From Augochlora pura (Eukaryota > Arthropoda > Insecta > Hymenoptera > Halictidae), in assembly GCF_028453695.1 (NCBI RefSeq), contig NC_135778.1:29749214-29813213 (forward strand): a stretch of DNA of 64,000 bases, given 5' to 3'. The position numbers and the translations under genes were made by a program. Shown piece after piece: positions 13,151 to 25,948 of the stretch. Below the pieces are notes generated by a model, which was not told the DNA's origin, ran no database searches, and was given only the letters and a program-made list of their open reading frames with translations. The first letter of the stretch is position 1; every line of letters begins with the position of its first letter.

Positions 13151-13759
13151 TGACATGCACTAGCTATCGATATGGATATCGCTCGGGGATATAATTATGA
13201 GTCGAAGCGTGAAACGGGAAATATTTCGCTTTATTTCGACTCTAACGCGTCGGAATTGATTTTTTGGTTAATGAATGTGCAACAATGAAAGTATTAAGCC
13301 GTAATTTCAATCGATCGAACTAATGCACTGCGACAGGGGAGCCGGTAATCTGGCCCGGCGTGCATCAATACGCGTAAAATCGATGAGCGCCGCGGCAATA
13401 CGTCGAATTTCGTGTCACCCGAGGGTATTGGTAACACGAACGTCTGCTAATAACTACTCAGTCATCGCGTGGGACGCATGGACGCTAATTAATAAGCTGT
13501 TTGATTGGCTAATTAGTTGGCTGCAACTTCCGATTCGACGAGCCCAGAAATTTTCGACATTTTTGCTGGTCCCTCGACTTTCGAACTTCCGCCACGTTTC
13601 CCGCTACCATCGTCAAAGCTGCGAAACTTCTTTCTTGCGTCGAACGGCTCCATGCACTCTTCGAATTGACATGATTCATCTTTTTTTTTCTATCGTGATC
13701 GTTTCAAACAGACCGAATCTAATTTGGTTGGACTCGATTTCTGGATAAAAAACGGTCTT

Positions 13760-14060
13760 ACGCTACATTTGACATTTTATCACGCTTTAACGATAAAAGC
13801 TATGCCAATGAATCTCGCGTGAAATGATTCCTTAAACTCTCCCGAATACGATGGTATTTCTTAAATAACAATTATAAACATTTAAACGCGTTTAAACATA
13901 ATTAAATTGAAGTTATGCATACTCTGAGGTGGAAAATCGAACGTTAAAATCTGCGAATTTGTTCGGCCTAAACCATAAGAGCTACGCCAATGTATTTTAG
14001 GCGAAACGATTCTGTAGTGCTCTCCCGAATATAGCATTATTTTTTCTATCAACACCGGAA
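13760..14060 (+). repeat. Tandem duplication, period 182
   Basis: ATAAAAGCTATGCCAATG at 13793 and ATAAGAGCTACGCCAATG at 13975 are 182 bases apart. Both are followed by GTGAAA or GCGAAA, GATTC and CTCTCCCGAATA. Confidence 0.55.
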
Positions 14061-15839
14061 CCCCTTTCGAACAGCGTAATTGCTAAATTAAGTGCGCGAA
14101 GCGTGTGCCGTTAAAATTGGGCGAGTCGATTAATCGTGCTCGAGTGCCGGTAAAGTAATCGATATACCGTCGAGTAATCGCAGGTGGGTAATGAATTTCG
14201 GACAGCTTAAGATTTCGTTGTTTCCGAAGGATTCTGATAGGAGTGCGAGAGCCCGAACCGGCTTGGAGAATTCGATAAGAGGAGCCCACAGGATTCGGAA
14301 GAGGGTGCACAATAGCGAAGGACGCTCTCGACTGTAAAATAATTAAGCTCCGCGGAGCCCCTAATCGTTCACGAACCTTCCTCGGACTCGAGTCGATTTC
14401 GTTTATTCGATTAATCGCGAAGAATTCAATTGTTCCGAAAGTTTTCTGCTTAGCCGTCGGTTTATGCGATAATAATAAAGTCCTACGCAATTCCGCGGTC
14501 CTTGATTGGAGGATCCACCACCGATCGGAGGACATCAAAGAGCAATCTCGCGGGCTCCGACGTTTCATTTTCGGTTCTCGCCTACCTCAGCTTTTATTCC
14601 CAAACCGCCTTCAATTTTTTTCGATTACGAAAATTGTTTATAATTAAACGAATCCTACGAATTTCAACGAAAATAAAAGGAATTGAATTAATTCGTTGAG
14701 CAGTTTTCCAAATAAAAGGTCGCAACTGCGACCTGTTAATTCTTTCCTTACGTCTGAGAAAATTGTGGAAATTCGTACATGGTTCTCGACGTTGCAAAGT
14801 GAATTTCGCGCCGGAGGAAGAATCGTACGTGTAGCTGGCATCCTCAAGATTAATACGGAAATAAGAATCAAAGAGATTCGTGGGATAATTCTCGAGAGAA
14901 AAAATCTTCAGCGTCAAAGAGTAGAATTATTTGAAAATCGTTTCCTTCGTAGAAGACATGTTTGAAGCGAATGTAATGTGCGGAATGGAACACCGGAGTG
15001 CAAAATAATGAATAAAATCATTCCTAAAAATATGTAAAACTACAGACGACGAAATATTTTCATGAAAGAAATTCGCTGGGCTCGCAGCACCGTGAAGACT
15101 GAAAAAACGTTCAATGTTTTAACATGGTCGCGAAACAAACCGTAAAATAATACACTGTTTCTCGTCTCTAGTACGTCTGTCGTAGGTTCTCCCCCGGCTT
15201 TTTATCGTCGTGCCGTCGAGCAGATTATGGGATTTTCTTCATCTGGCCATTAGGTAATTAGCTCTCCCGTTGGATTCTCCGTTAAGAACGCGGCAAGCTG
15301 CGAAACCCGTACATAAAATACGCGATCGCGGCAAGGAAATCGTCGCTTGGGGAAAGGAAAAAAGGATTTTGGCAAACGCGTGTTCGTTCCTAGAGAAATT
15401 CCATCGTCGAACAGCAACGGCGGGACAATTCCGCGCTGATATTTATTTGTTATTTACGGCCGGTGTGCGGGGGTATGGCCGTTGGATTGTCTCTGCCAAG
15501 GAACTCGCGGCAATTTTCCGGCCGGCAGTAAGCTCTTCGTTACGCTCATTCTATTTCGATAAATCGCCGGAGAACGAGCTTTTCCTCGCATCCGGGCTAA
15601 TTCGAAATAACGACGGCCGAGCACCGCGTTTATTTCGGAAGAATACGCAATCAGCCGAGATCGGTGTAACGAGGCGATCCGGAAAAATGGATTCCAGCTT
15701 TGTGCGACCTCGGAAACTATCCGCGGAGGTCGTGCCGCGCTACTGAAAAGAACGCGACTGCCATAATTGCCGTTTACCATCGAGCTTTCCGCGTTCCCCG
15801 CGGAAATCCCTGGACGGTCCTTTTTTTTCAAAAGGGAGG

Positions 15840-16300
15840 CGAACAGACGCAAATGTTTTGCGATTGCTGAACGATAATAGACGGCCTGGAGATTGCTCTG
15901 AAATATATTCGAGGCTTTCAAACGGATCTATACTTTCTGATTGAGTAGAATGTTGCGTCGTGCGTCCGAGACTTACGAGGGGACTGCAGTGGATCGGTGA
16001 CCGTAAATCTGTTTTAAAAAATCGTAAGCGTGGACTACCAATATTTGACGATTTTTTACTGATAATAGAGAGTCTGAAGATTGCTCTAAAATATAACCAA
16101 GGCTTTTAGATAGCCTTGTCTTCGTTAATTCGATGACAGTCTTTGTCAGGCGTTTGGAAGTTGAAGAGAGACTGCTGTGCATCGACGACAATAAATCCGT
16201 TTGGAAAAATCGCAGACGAGTGGTACGAGTATTTGGCGATATCCTCCCGATAGTAAAGAGTGTAGAGATCATCGTAAAAATGTCAAAATTATCTGTACAG
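15840..16300 (+). repeat. Tandem duplication, period 188
   Basis: GATAATAGA at 15873 and 16061, with a diverged third copy (CGATAGTAAAGAG) near 16249, spaced 188 bases each time. The copies also share GATTGCTCT.AAATATA and GTAAATCTGTTTTAAAAAATC-like blocks. Confidence 0.5.
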
Positions 16301-16680
16301 CCGCGGGAATCGTTGATTCCCACTGATTACCGTCGATCGGATTGACGTTTTTCACGGTTTCGTAGCGGAACTGCACCGGAAGTCTCGATTGGATTGGAAG
16401 CAATCTCCGTGCAATCAGATCAGGTGGTTCATCGTCGAATCAGCAAAATTGAATTTTCACCGGAGCGATTTAACATTTTTATTTCCATATAATAATGCGG
16501 GATCCGTTTAAGCTTCTCTCTGCTACAACCGTTCGATTCTCCTCGCGGACAAAGAATCGCGGAGCGACGAGGATCGATAAACTCGAACGATGTCTCGACG
16601 ATCGGAGGCCACCGTCGCATCGCGGATGTTTTGCATTTCATTATTGCACAGTATGCAAAATCGATGAATGCTATCGCTTT

Positions 16681-16719
16681 CTTTCTTTCTCTCTCCCTCT
16701 CTCTCTCTCATCTCTCCCC

Positions 16720-16753
<34 letters not shown>
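16681..16753 (+). repeat. (CT)n microsatellite
   Basis: A pyrimidine tract of CT dinucleotides with occasional TTT or CCC interruptions. Its translated frames are artefacts. Confidence 0.95.
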
Positions 16754-17308
16754 TGCTGCGGTGTTACAGTAAACCGAGACCAACTCAATTTGAAGCTCGG
16801 CCCTGCGGATATGTCGATTCATTCAATTATCGACGGCTAATAAACTGCCAAGCCCAATCTGTGTCTACAACGGTGCGCCATAAATTTGATAATTACAATA
16901 CGTTGATACAATTAATCACGGGACTCCGATAACACGGCTGCCGCGACGCAACGACGCTAACAAGCGCGCACAGCCGGACCACGATCATGCTATTTTCGCG
17001 ATGATTTTTTTCGAGCGCGGAGCTCGCCGATTGGAAACAATTCGGCCGAGTTGCAGCACTCGGCTCTCGACCAGCCCCGAGATAATAATTGTTGACCAGC
17101 CGGCTTGTCGGTAAGCTGAAGTCAACATTTTTTTTTGATTATTGATTAGCAACTGTGAAATCTAACAGATTTTCAAAAAATGATCAATCGCATAAATTAA
17201 CCACTAATTGAATCGCTATAATTTTTTAGAATTTCTCGAAGCAGCAGTTTTTCCGTAGTGTCTCAGTTAAAAGGCTTAGTAAGTGTCCGAGTTGAAAGGC
17301 TCGTACGT

Positions 17309-17378
17309 TCTAAACAAATTGGAATTCGTCAAAGGGATGACATAAACCTCCCCTAATTATGGGTGGCGCACGTGACGG
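17309..17378 (+). repeat. Dispersed 'gatgacataaac' repeat, single copy
   Basis: TAAACAAATTGGAATTCGTC is followed by GATGACATAAACCTCCCCTAA, and then a TTATGGGT-like end. Same order of blocks as the copies near 2287 and 22998. Confidence 0.55.
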
Positions 17379-19190
17379 GACAGTAAGCCATCAACGAAAA
17401 TCGCGTCGATCTACCGGAAACGTCGCCACACCGACGCGACTCCATTCAAATTATTTCATTATCCCCGGAGTGCCCCTGAAATCGATTTTTCGTTCGGCGA
17501 GCGGCGGGCAGAAATCATCCCCGAGGGTTGTGCAGAAAGCAAGCGCGCGGCTGGTTCTCATTGTGCTGGGAGCGACGGCAATCTCTCGAAATTGCGGAAA
17601 AGTGCTCGGCTGTATCGACTTCTTTGTATATTAAAGGCGAAAAAGGCGGTGAAACATTTTCCGGCGCCTTTTATCCCCGACGAGGCGCGGCTGCTTGATC
17701 GCCTCTTTCTCGCCATCGACTTCTCGGGATTACTCGCGGCCGATTGTGCCGCGAAAACGGCCGCGCGATTAAACCTAACGATCCTGTGTCCTGAGCCAAG
17801 AATAATAGCTCGCGCCCGAGAAGTCGCCGCCGAGACCGGAAACTAACGAGCCCTCGCATCCACTTTAGCTCGCGGCCGAACGGGAGATTATTTCGCGCGC
17901 GCGTTCCACGCCGACATCTTTCACCCCGAGCCACCCTTGGCGAGCCGATGCGACACCCTCGACAACCGCTATCTCAGATACACGGGAAGACCTTATGTCT
18001 CTGCTGCTTTTTACCGGCTCGTGTGAACGAATTTTATATCAGATCGTCGCCTCGTCGCCGTGAAAAACATAGTCTGCCGCGCCTGTCCGCTGTCCGTCCT
18101 TCTTAACCGGCGCGGAGACAGCTTGCCGGACCTCTGATAAGCCCGTGATTAATTAACGCCGCAATTAATTGACCGCGCCGGGAAATGCAGCGAACACTTT
18201 TTCAAAAATTCGAATCTGTCATAATCCGTTTCAATAATTCTCGTTAAAATCGCACAGGATTGTGAAGTCGGTTACTATAGGATTCTTTCCTGGCATAATT
18301 AATTGTAGATTTATCGTGTAAAATGTATTAAATATTTTTATACGGAAATATACAAAATGAAAGTATAATAGAATATAACACGTCTTACTCGATAAATATA
18401 GAGTTAATTATCGTGTTATTTTATAATATATTAAAAGTTACTCGTTAAAATCGTTTGATTTCATGAAGTATCCGAGCTGAATATTTCCAACGACTGCCAT
18501 CATACTCCACTATAATTCTGTCTCCGCATCGATCGACCCACCCCTGACACGAGCTTTCAAGGTCCAGCATCCCGTCCCAAGGAGTCAGACGAGTCTCCGA
18601 AAAACACCTTCGATTTCTTCTTGCGTGAACAATTTTTTTCGGCGCGCTCCTCTTTTCTCCGGTACGATTCCTGCTGCAGGAATTAGCAAGGACTCGGCCG
18701 GCTCGGATTCCCGGGCATCCCTCTTCCGGTTGCGTTGTTGCTTTGCCGTTGTCCCGGGGCCTCTTTATACCTCCGGCGATACAAAAGGCTGCATTAGGTG
18801 CCCGGGGAGTAGAAAAATGTCCCTCGATTCGTTTAATTGTGACGTCCGGCGAGATAAGGAACGCGATAATGGTGATTGATGCCGCGCCGGGGCTCGAGAC
18901 CCTTTTCACCTCCTACTGAAAGGAAGAGCCGAGGACGCCGGCCCTCCAGATAGACCCAGAATCCTTTTTCTATTCCCCCCCCTCCAAGGTTGATTTTTTG
19001 CATATTTCTGCGGCATTCGAAACCACCCTAATTTTTTTTTATCGATAGCTCTGATACCTAAACATAGTTAAAAGAAATTATCAATACGGCAAATTAGCCA
19101 CCAATTGCATTGTTATAAGTTTCTACGATCTTTCGAAGTTCGCTAGTCTCTATTTGTATAATTTTTTATGATAGCATCCAGACATTGGAG

Positions 19191-19245
19191 TAATAGATGT
19201 CCAGCTTAGACGCGCGTTTCACGTAGGAAAGCCGGACATCTATTA
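19191..19245 (+). repeat. Hairpin repeat, copy 1
   Basis: The left arm TAATAGATGTCCAGCTT (19191-19207) pairs with AAAGCCGGACATCTATTA (19228-19245), giving about 17 bp with one mismatch around a 20-base loop containing GCGTTTCACG. It is followed by CGACCGTTCCCGCATTTAAAA, a flank partly shared with the other copies. Confidence 0.6.
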
Positions 19246-20939
19246 CGACCGTTCCCGCATTTAAAATATCATCTTTCGAAAGAGAAGATTCAGTGGACCA
19301 TAAAAGTTGATAAAACGGTGAAATATTTTGTCGTTATCTATCGCGAGGAAAGATTCGTGCGGAATTCTGTATTTATTTCCGCAGTTCTGGATTACGTTCC
19401 CAACGGGATTGTCGTGGAGGTTGTTGTAACGATAAAATGGAAGATAGTCGGCACTGTATCCGGAAAAGCGAGATGAGAAAAAGGGAGACAGAGTGCTTGG
19501 CAAAGGGATGAGGGCTGGGTAATAATAAATTGAAGAGTGTCTAGCAAAAACCTCCGAGTTTTCGCGGGCTTAACATGTTCCTCGAGACACGGAGGGTTGA
19601 GACTTGCCTGAAGGGAGAATCGAAGCGTCCCTTTCGACGTTTGTCGAGCCAAACGTTTTGACGGATTGTCCTCCGACGGTCCGTATAATCACGAACTTTA
19701 ATTACTCCGACCGAAATCCAGTGACTTCCCGTCTTCCCGACTTTGAGGAATTTTCTTTCCTTGAACCGGGAACCAGCTAAATAAATTCGTCGAACCCGAA
19801 ACCAGCCTTCAAAGACCTAATTTCAGGTATATTGGAGGTATATATTTGTTATTTATTTATACATTATTGTTATATATTTTTAGTAAATATATTTTCTCTA
19901 GATATTCATCATATTTCGTATATAAATATTTTACAATATTGAAATCGAATGATAGAAAGAAAATTGATTCTAGAACTTTGAGAATTTTTATTCGCGAAAC
20001 CATGTACGCTTTTGCAGCGTTACGAACATTTAAGCATGTTCGAAAAATATTTGAATCAATACATTAACTGCTCCGATAGAAGTCACAGTGCAGCAGCAGG
20101 CCCTCCAGTCCCTTTCACGCCGACCCTCCTTCGCAAAATTCCCGGGCGCTTTCCACGGCGCGTATGCATCAGACTAGCATCGAATGGCGTCGCTAGAAAT
20201 TCCAGCGGGCCACTCGATTCAAAGCAACCGACGTTTCATCGTTTCTAGTGAAATTATACATGCCGCCGCGTCGTGAATGACGCCAGACGACCCCGAAAGA
20301 GAAAAAGACGGTCTGGAGGGTGGCTCGATGATCGAGAGTCGGTATGGGAGGAGTTATTGCCACGGCGGTAATGAAGCCGGGAGCAACGAAGACGGCAGCC
20401 GCGCTGTCTGTTTGGAAAGAAAACACTTATTAGCAGGGTGGCTGGGTCCGGCGAGGGCTGAATTTAAATCGGTACACGTGACGGCGAGGAAACACCGCGA
20501 CAAACGGCGGAAACGCGTCGACACGGGTCTCTTTCTCCTCCGTCCCTGTCTCGCTCGCTCCCGTCTCTATCTCTATCTCTGGCGAGAACGCAAATCCAAC
20601 CGGACCCGGGGGATCTATTTTAATTATGCCGCCGGAAAATTTGCAAGAAAAATACCGCCCCGGATGACTCACTGCAATGAAGACGGGCTCCCCGAAGAGG
20701 GCCTCGAAATCGAATTATACACGAGTGCTCCTCGAGGAATTGTGCTGCTTTAATAACGATTATTCTATTGAAAGGATTTTAGTTTTTATTCGCTCGTTCA
20801 ACGGTTAAACGAACAGTCTAGCTGCGGGGCGTAATAAAATACCTCTAGAGCGAGCTATAAGTGAAGATTTTTCTCGAATTTTTTCCCCTTGCGCGATCTT
20901 TTTAACTAATTTTTTAGAAGGGCTGCTTTCACGACCAAA

Positions 20940-21210
20940 ATAGGCGTCCAGCATTTCTACTTACGACCCGTGTATAAGTTAGACATCGGATATGACGATC
21001 CCGGTATTCAAAATCTATTTAATCAAAATAAAGAGATACAATGGATCGCAAAAATGAAAAAATTGTGAAGTATTCTGCTGACGGTGTTTGTTATTTATTC
21101 AAATTATTTTCCCTCGATTTTGTGAAGAATTGAATTCAAAGTATCCTGGCAGTCATATCAGATGTCCAGCTTATAACCGCGTTTCACGCATGAAAGCTGG
21201 ACATCAATTA
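20940..21210 (+). repeat. Hairpin repeat, tandem copies 2 and 3
   Basis: Copy 2 (20944-20990) is degenerate: GCGTCCAGC pairs loosely with TTAGACATC. Copy 3 has a perfect 12-bp stem, GATGTCCAGCTT (21161-21172) with AAGCTGGACATC (21194-21205), around a loop containing GCGTTTCACGC. GTCCAGC starts at 20946 and 21164, a period of 218. Confidence 0.55.
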
Positions 21211-22969
21211 TGCCTGTCGACGAGTGTAATTTTCCTTTTCTCTCGACTTAAATGGAAATTTGAACGAGACGGTTTCAAGTAGGGAAAATCTCAATTTGCA
21301 ATACATTAGAAGTAAATTATTGGGAACGGTATCGGTCGGGCGCATGTATACGGTACATTTCTTTCGCCCAAACGTTTTTAACTAAATAAACGATGACGGA
21401 GACTATGCAAACAGAAATATCGACGAAACGATAAATTCAGCGTAGGCTTTTGCCGAGAATTCTGCCGTGAAACGTTCCGAGCAATCGCGGAAATATTGGT
21501 AGAGACGTAAGAACCGACCCCCGCGACGGTAATTGATTCCATTATTTTCTATTGACTAGTGAATAAATTTCACAAGAGCCCCGGTGGCTTAAGGCATCAT
21601 TAAAGCATCGCTTGTTTGCCGATTAATTGATTTGCTCGCCGTTATACTTGACTTCCAAAGCGACTGAAATATTCATTTGTTCGTTAGGATGCGGGCGGAG
21701 TACGCGGCACAAAGGGACCGAACGCATTTAATAAGTTTCACCGAGGCTAGTTTTGCCGGGACTGTACACTTGAATCCTGTTTTCATTGGTATACTACCGG
21801 CAAAAATCGCTTACCGTACCCTCTGAGCTCTACCGTGTCTTTAATTATTTTTTAATCATGACCAATTGTTCATTATATTGCAAAAGTATATACCTATGTA
21901 TTCGGGAGAATCCGAGGATTAATTTGACGTAGGATACATTCGCATAAGTTTTCTGGTTGAGCCACAAAAAAATTGTGGAATCTGTCCACAGATTTTATTC
22001 TCGCAGCTTAAAATTTGAAAATATTTTCCTAGAAATTTGTAATTGAATCGCAAAATTAAATTGAATGTTTAGCAAACCGTGGACGATAGAGTGGCTTAGA
22101 GGTTCGTTTGCAAGGATGTTCCTAACAGCTTTCGAGTCTCCCGAAACCGCGTCGTTGCTTCGCGATGCGGGATTACGGGAACAAAGGCGCGCATTCCGCC
22201 GCAGTTTTCATGAAAACGGGATTACAGTTGAACTTATTAAAGTTTTTCGGTGATCGTACATAAAAGCACGATTTTTCCGGCTGTGTGAAGGGAAGGCCGG
22301 GAAGCAGGGGATTGCAACTGTTTCTCAGGATTTAGCGCGTGAACGGTTACCACGCTGGAAATTGGGGTAGTTTGCAATAAATACTGACCCCGGGCGAACC
22401 GAGATTTATAGCGGCGCATTTCAGACGTCGAATATAAAATAGAAGAGCCGTAGATCCAATCTGGACGCTTTGGGTTGGCCGCCCTTTTATGATACGAGCG
22501 CGAAACTACAACCTTTATATGCAGACACGCGGAATGTTATTCGTTGTTTTCGCTCCGGTCCCCGATAAAAGCGATCCAGCGACGTTGAATCGTACGTGCC
22601 TGGCCTCGTGCAGATTCTTTCGATGTTTTCTTTTTTTACGGTGTCGGAATTATCGGAACGCCCCTCCGCGATTACGCGAGCCACGAGCTTGCGAAAGAAG
22701 TATCGGACGCGTAATCGTTCAACTGAACGGCGATCCCGCTCGTTCGCAGTTCCCTCAACTAATAAGATGAATGTTTCGCGGTCTTAAAATTTGTGGCTAT
22801 AGAGTGAAACCTGCGGATTAATTTAAAAAAAGAATCGAGTCGATCGTGCGAGTAGTAGTATTCGGGATATGAATTTCGAAAGCTTAGCAAAATTTCCAGC
22901 ACACTCTGGGAACAGCGAGTCGAATTATCCTAAATACATATTTTGAAAGTCTAATCATTTTGAAGGCAT

Positions 22970-23040
22970 TTTACGAACTGATTAAAAAGTGACTGAATGA
23001 TGACATAAACCCCTCCTAATTTAGACTGTTTTACAGTATG
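22970..23040 (+). repeat. Dispersed 'gatgacataaac' repeat, single copy
   Basis: GATGACATAAACCCCTCCTAATTTAG is followed by TGTTTTAC, as in the 2.3-2.5 kb copies. The upstream part is less similar than in other copies. Confidence 0.5.
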
Positions 23041-24096
23041 AAATGGCTCATTTAAGCGAAGGTCATCGATAGGAGATAGAAAAAATTGAAAGAGACGCGG
23101 AGATAAAATCGATTGCGTTTGATTGGACTGCCATTGATCAGCGGTTGTAAGCCGTCAGTGAATCATTGGTGCTGAGGAACGGTAACCGTGTAAACGTGTC
23201 GTCGTTGTAGCCGGGAGGGCACTTAACACTTAGCTTAAAATAACCAGAACTACGCGGACTCTTCGCTGGGAATCGTTTTATCATTCGTTTTCGAGCGAGC
23301 CGAGGGATCGGCCGACAGAGAAAACAAAAGTTGAAATCCCTGGGAAAACTTAGACGTTCTCGACTTGAGGGGGCGGAAACCGTGGCAATTTAAAGTAAAT
23401 ATATTAATTACGCTGGCCGCTCCCGAGTAAATCAGCTCCGAGGGAAGCGCTCGCATGAAATCCGCGCGGCTCGTCGAACCGTGAGTATCTCGGGGCGGAA
23501 AAATTCTCGAATGTAGACGAACGAGTGGACTTTCGAAATCTGTGTCAACAAAGTTCCAGAGATGTCTGAGAGTCCTGGAAAAAATTCGCGAACGACTCCA
23601 TCCCGATCGCGGACAAATTGTCGAGAAACGCGATCTCCGCTTTAAAATTCCGCTATTGGATCGCGCGAACCCGTGTTTTCCAGCGGAAAAAAAAATCCTA
23701 AAATGTGGCGCAATGCATGGGCTTTCCCATTCACTATCAGCGAACTTTATGCCTTTCAGCCGTAATTCACCGGGAACACGGTGTTGTTCTCCTTTAATGC
23801 AATTCGCGCGGCACCCCGTGCAATTCATGCGAAAAGAAAGAAATAACTGAGAATAAGTGAGTACAGGTTTATGGATAGATCCCTTCGCGATACTGGGGCA
23901 TTATGGGACAAAAATATCTCGGAGTGCAACTCGGCATAATCTTACATTTACATTTAATCCCGCGTAGAGGATAAAACGCGGGCACCACGCCGGAATAGAA
24001 TTGATCTAGACCATGAAGCTAATGTTGTTTCCATTTGCTCCGTTCTACGATATTTTTAAATTAAATTTTTGGATAAAGGCTGCATTCGGAGTCGAA

Positions 24097-24390
24097 ATAG
24101 ATGTTCAGCTTTTATACATGAAACACGTGTATAAGCAGGACATTTCTTACGATTATCTTCGCATTTAGAATTTGTTCTTTCAAAAAAGACAAACTGCTAT
24201 GCACGACGAAAAAATTAGGAATCGTGTCGTACCGTGTGAATTGTATTTGCTACTAAAAACATCTGTATGCAAATTTGGTTGAAATTAAATTCAAAGTATT
24301 CAGAAAGTCATAACATACGTCCTGCTTCTACTCACGTTTCATATGCAAAAGCTGGTCACCTGTTACGACCGTCGACGAATATAGAATTTC
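24097..24390 (+). repeat. Hairpin repeat, tandem copies 4 and 5
   Basis: Copy 4: ATAGATGTTCAGCTTTTATA opposes TATAAGCAGGACATTTCTTA. Copy 5: ACGTCCTGCTT opposes AAAGCTGGTCACCTGTTACG. The GTTCAGC/GTCCTGC positions are 24103 and 24319, a period of 216. The flank TTACGACCGTCGACGAAT resembles those of copies 1 and 3. Confidence 0.5.
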
Positions 24391-25852
24391 AGCTTTGAAA
24401 AGAGTACATAATAAACCTCAAAAATTGATGAAACTCTGGGATAGGTTGCTTGTTACAAACGATCGAGGGAGAACGGATTAGTGGGACGAGCTCGTAGAAA
24501 CATCGCCTGAAAAATCGTGCTGCGCGGCGAAAATTTCGCAGCGGGGGAAAACAGCTCGGAATTGACGGAAAGTGAAAATCGGAAGTAATTAATCGGAAGA
24601 ATTAATTACATTTCGCCGGGGCCGGTCGTTGTTCGCAGTTGATTAGTCCGCAGTTAATATTCGCCAGTGTAGAGGAGCGCGAAGTTATTGTTGTTTGTCG
24701 TGACAACAGCCTCGTCCATTTAATTATTCTGATTTAATTATCATCGCCCGGTTTGGAACACTCCTCCTCCTCCACCTCCACTTCGGAAGAGGAGGAACGG
24801 CACGCGATCCGGCCGGATTACGGTGTGCAAGGCGGACGGTTCTGCCGTGCATTTTCGCGAAACTGGATTACACTGGAACTTATTTAACTTTTCAGTGACG
24901 ACGGGAAATTTCACTTGGTTCGAAGTGCCTCTTAATACCGGCTGCAGTAGTCGTTGGGCAACATGTCGCTGATAAATCGAATTCCGACGGTATCCGAGAA
25001 CCTCGCGAGAACAGTTTTTCCCTTTCTTCCCTCCATATTTTCTCGCAGATTCATTTAAATACTGTACACATGCTCGAACCGATGCATTCGATCTTCGCGA
25101 ATTATTTCCGTGGATGCTACAGACTGTTGCGAAGAGACTTTCCGGGCTTTGTCATGCTAAAAATGTGGAATTTTCGATTGATTTTTGTGGAAGATAAAAA
25201 TTCTACGAATCGATCGCAGCAAATTGGGAGTCAATCAAGAAATCGATTTTCATTCTTGACATTTCTAATCGGTTGAAAAATAATCGGCGCGGCATTATTA
25301 GACCGTTGTCTTGCATTTGACGCGTTTTATTGGAGCTGCTCGCTGCTGTTCTCATAAATTCATAAAATCCGCGGTCCGGTAATAACGAACGTTGTAGGTC
25401 GATGCGGAACAAGGCCGGAGTCCGAGTTTCGCGTCGAATAACTCCGTCATTTCGACGTGTTTCCTGTCGGAAAAATATGGACCGCGAAGCAGGAGCTTGC
25501 AATATCATGATCGCGAGGAATCAAAGGCTCTCGTTCTTGATTATTTGCGAGAGAAATTGGCAAAGCGTAGATTTTTGGAGCGGGTTCCGGTCGCGTCCGC
25601 TGTTTTTTGTGAAAAAGCTTGATGACACGCCGCGTCCGCTTTGACGCGAGCGGTTTTTCCGATCGATTTCATTTGCACACTCGACTGGGCGGATGGTTCT
25701 ATCAAGAAAAGTAAGTTTTAATTACTCGGCAGAAGCGTATTGACCGAACGGGAACCAGCCTCCATCAAATTCCGTTAAAATACAGTCGGCGATTCGCGAA
25801 TTGGGACATGCGACTGAACGGACGCGATACGATTCTGTGTCCTGTATGCCGT

Positions 25853-25948
25853 TCTCTCCTCTCTCTCTCTCTCTCTCTCCCACTTTCTCCCTCTCTCTCT
25901 CCACCTTTGTCTTTTTCTCTCCCTCGTCTGCCTATCCTTTCTCTCTTT
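25853..25948 (+). repeat. CT-rich microsatellite
   Basis: A long pyrimidine tract dominated by CT dinucleotides with short interruptions. No coding meaning. Confidence 0.9.

Larger units (their letters stand above)
7551..16680. other. Non-coding stretch with many short tandem duplications
   Basis: No gene recognised. The stretch contains a 62-base imperfect array at 7555-8040 and five separate tandem duplications with periods of about 162-200 bases (9005-9450, 11030-11420, 12800-13150, 13760-14060, 15840-16300). It also has a short (GACA)n at 8633-8649 and a 15-base palindrome, GGCAACATAGTTGCC, at about 11546. The remaining sequence looks like ordinary intergenic or intronic DNA. Confidence 0.5.
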
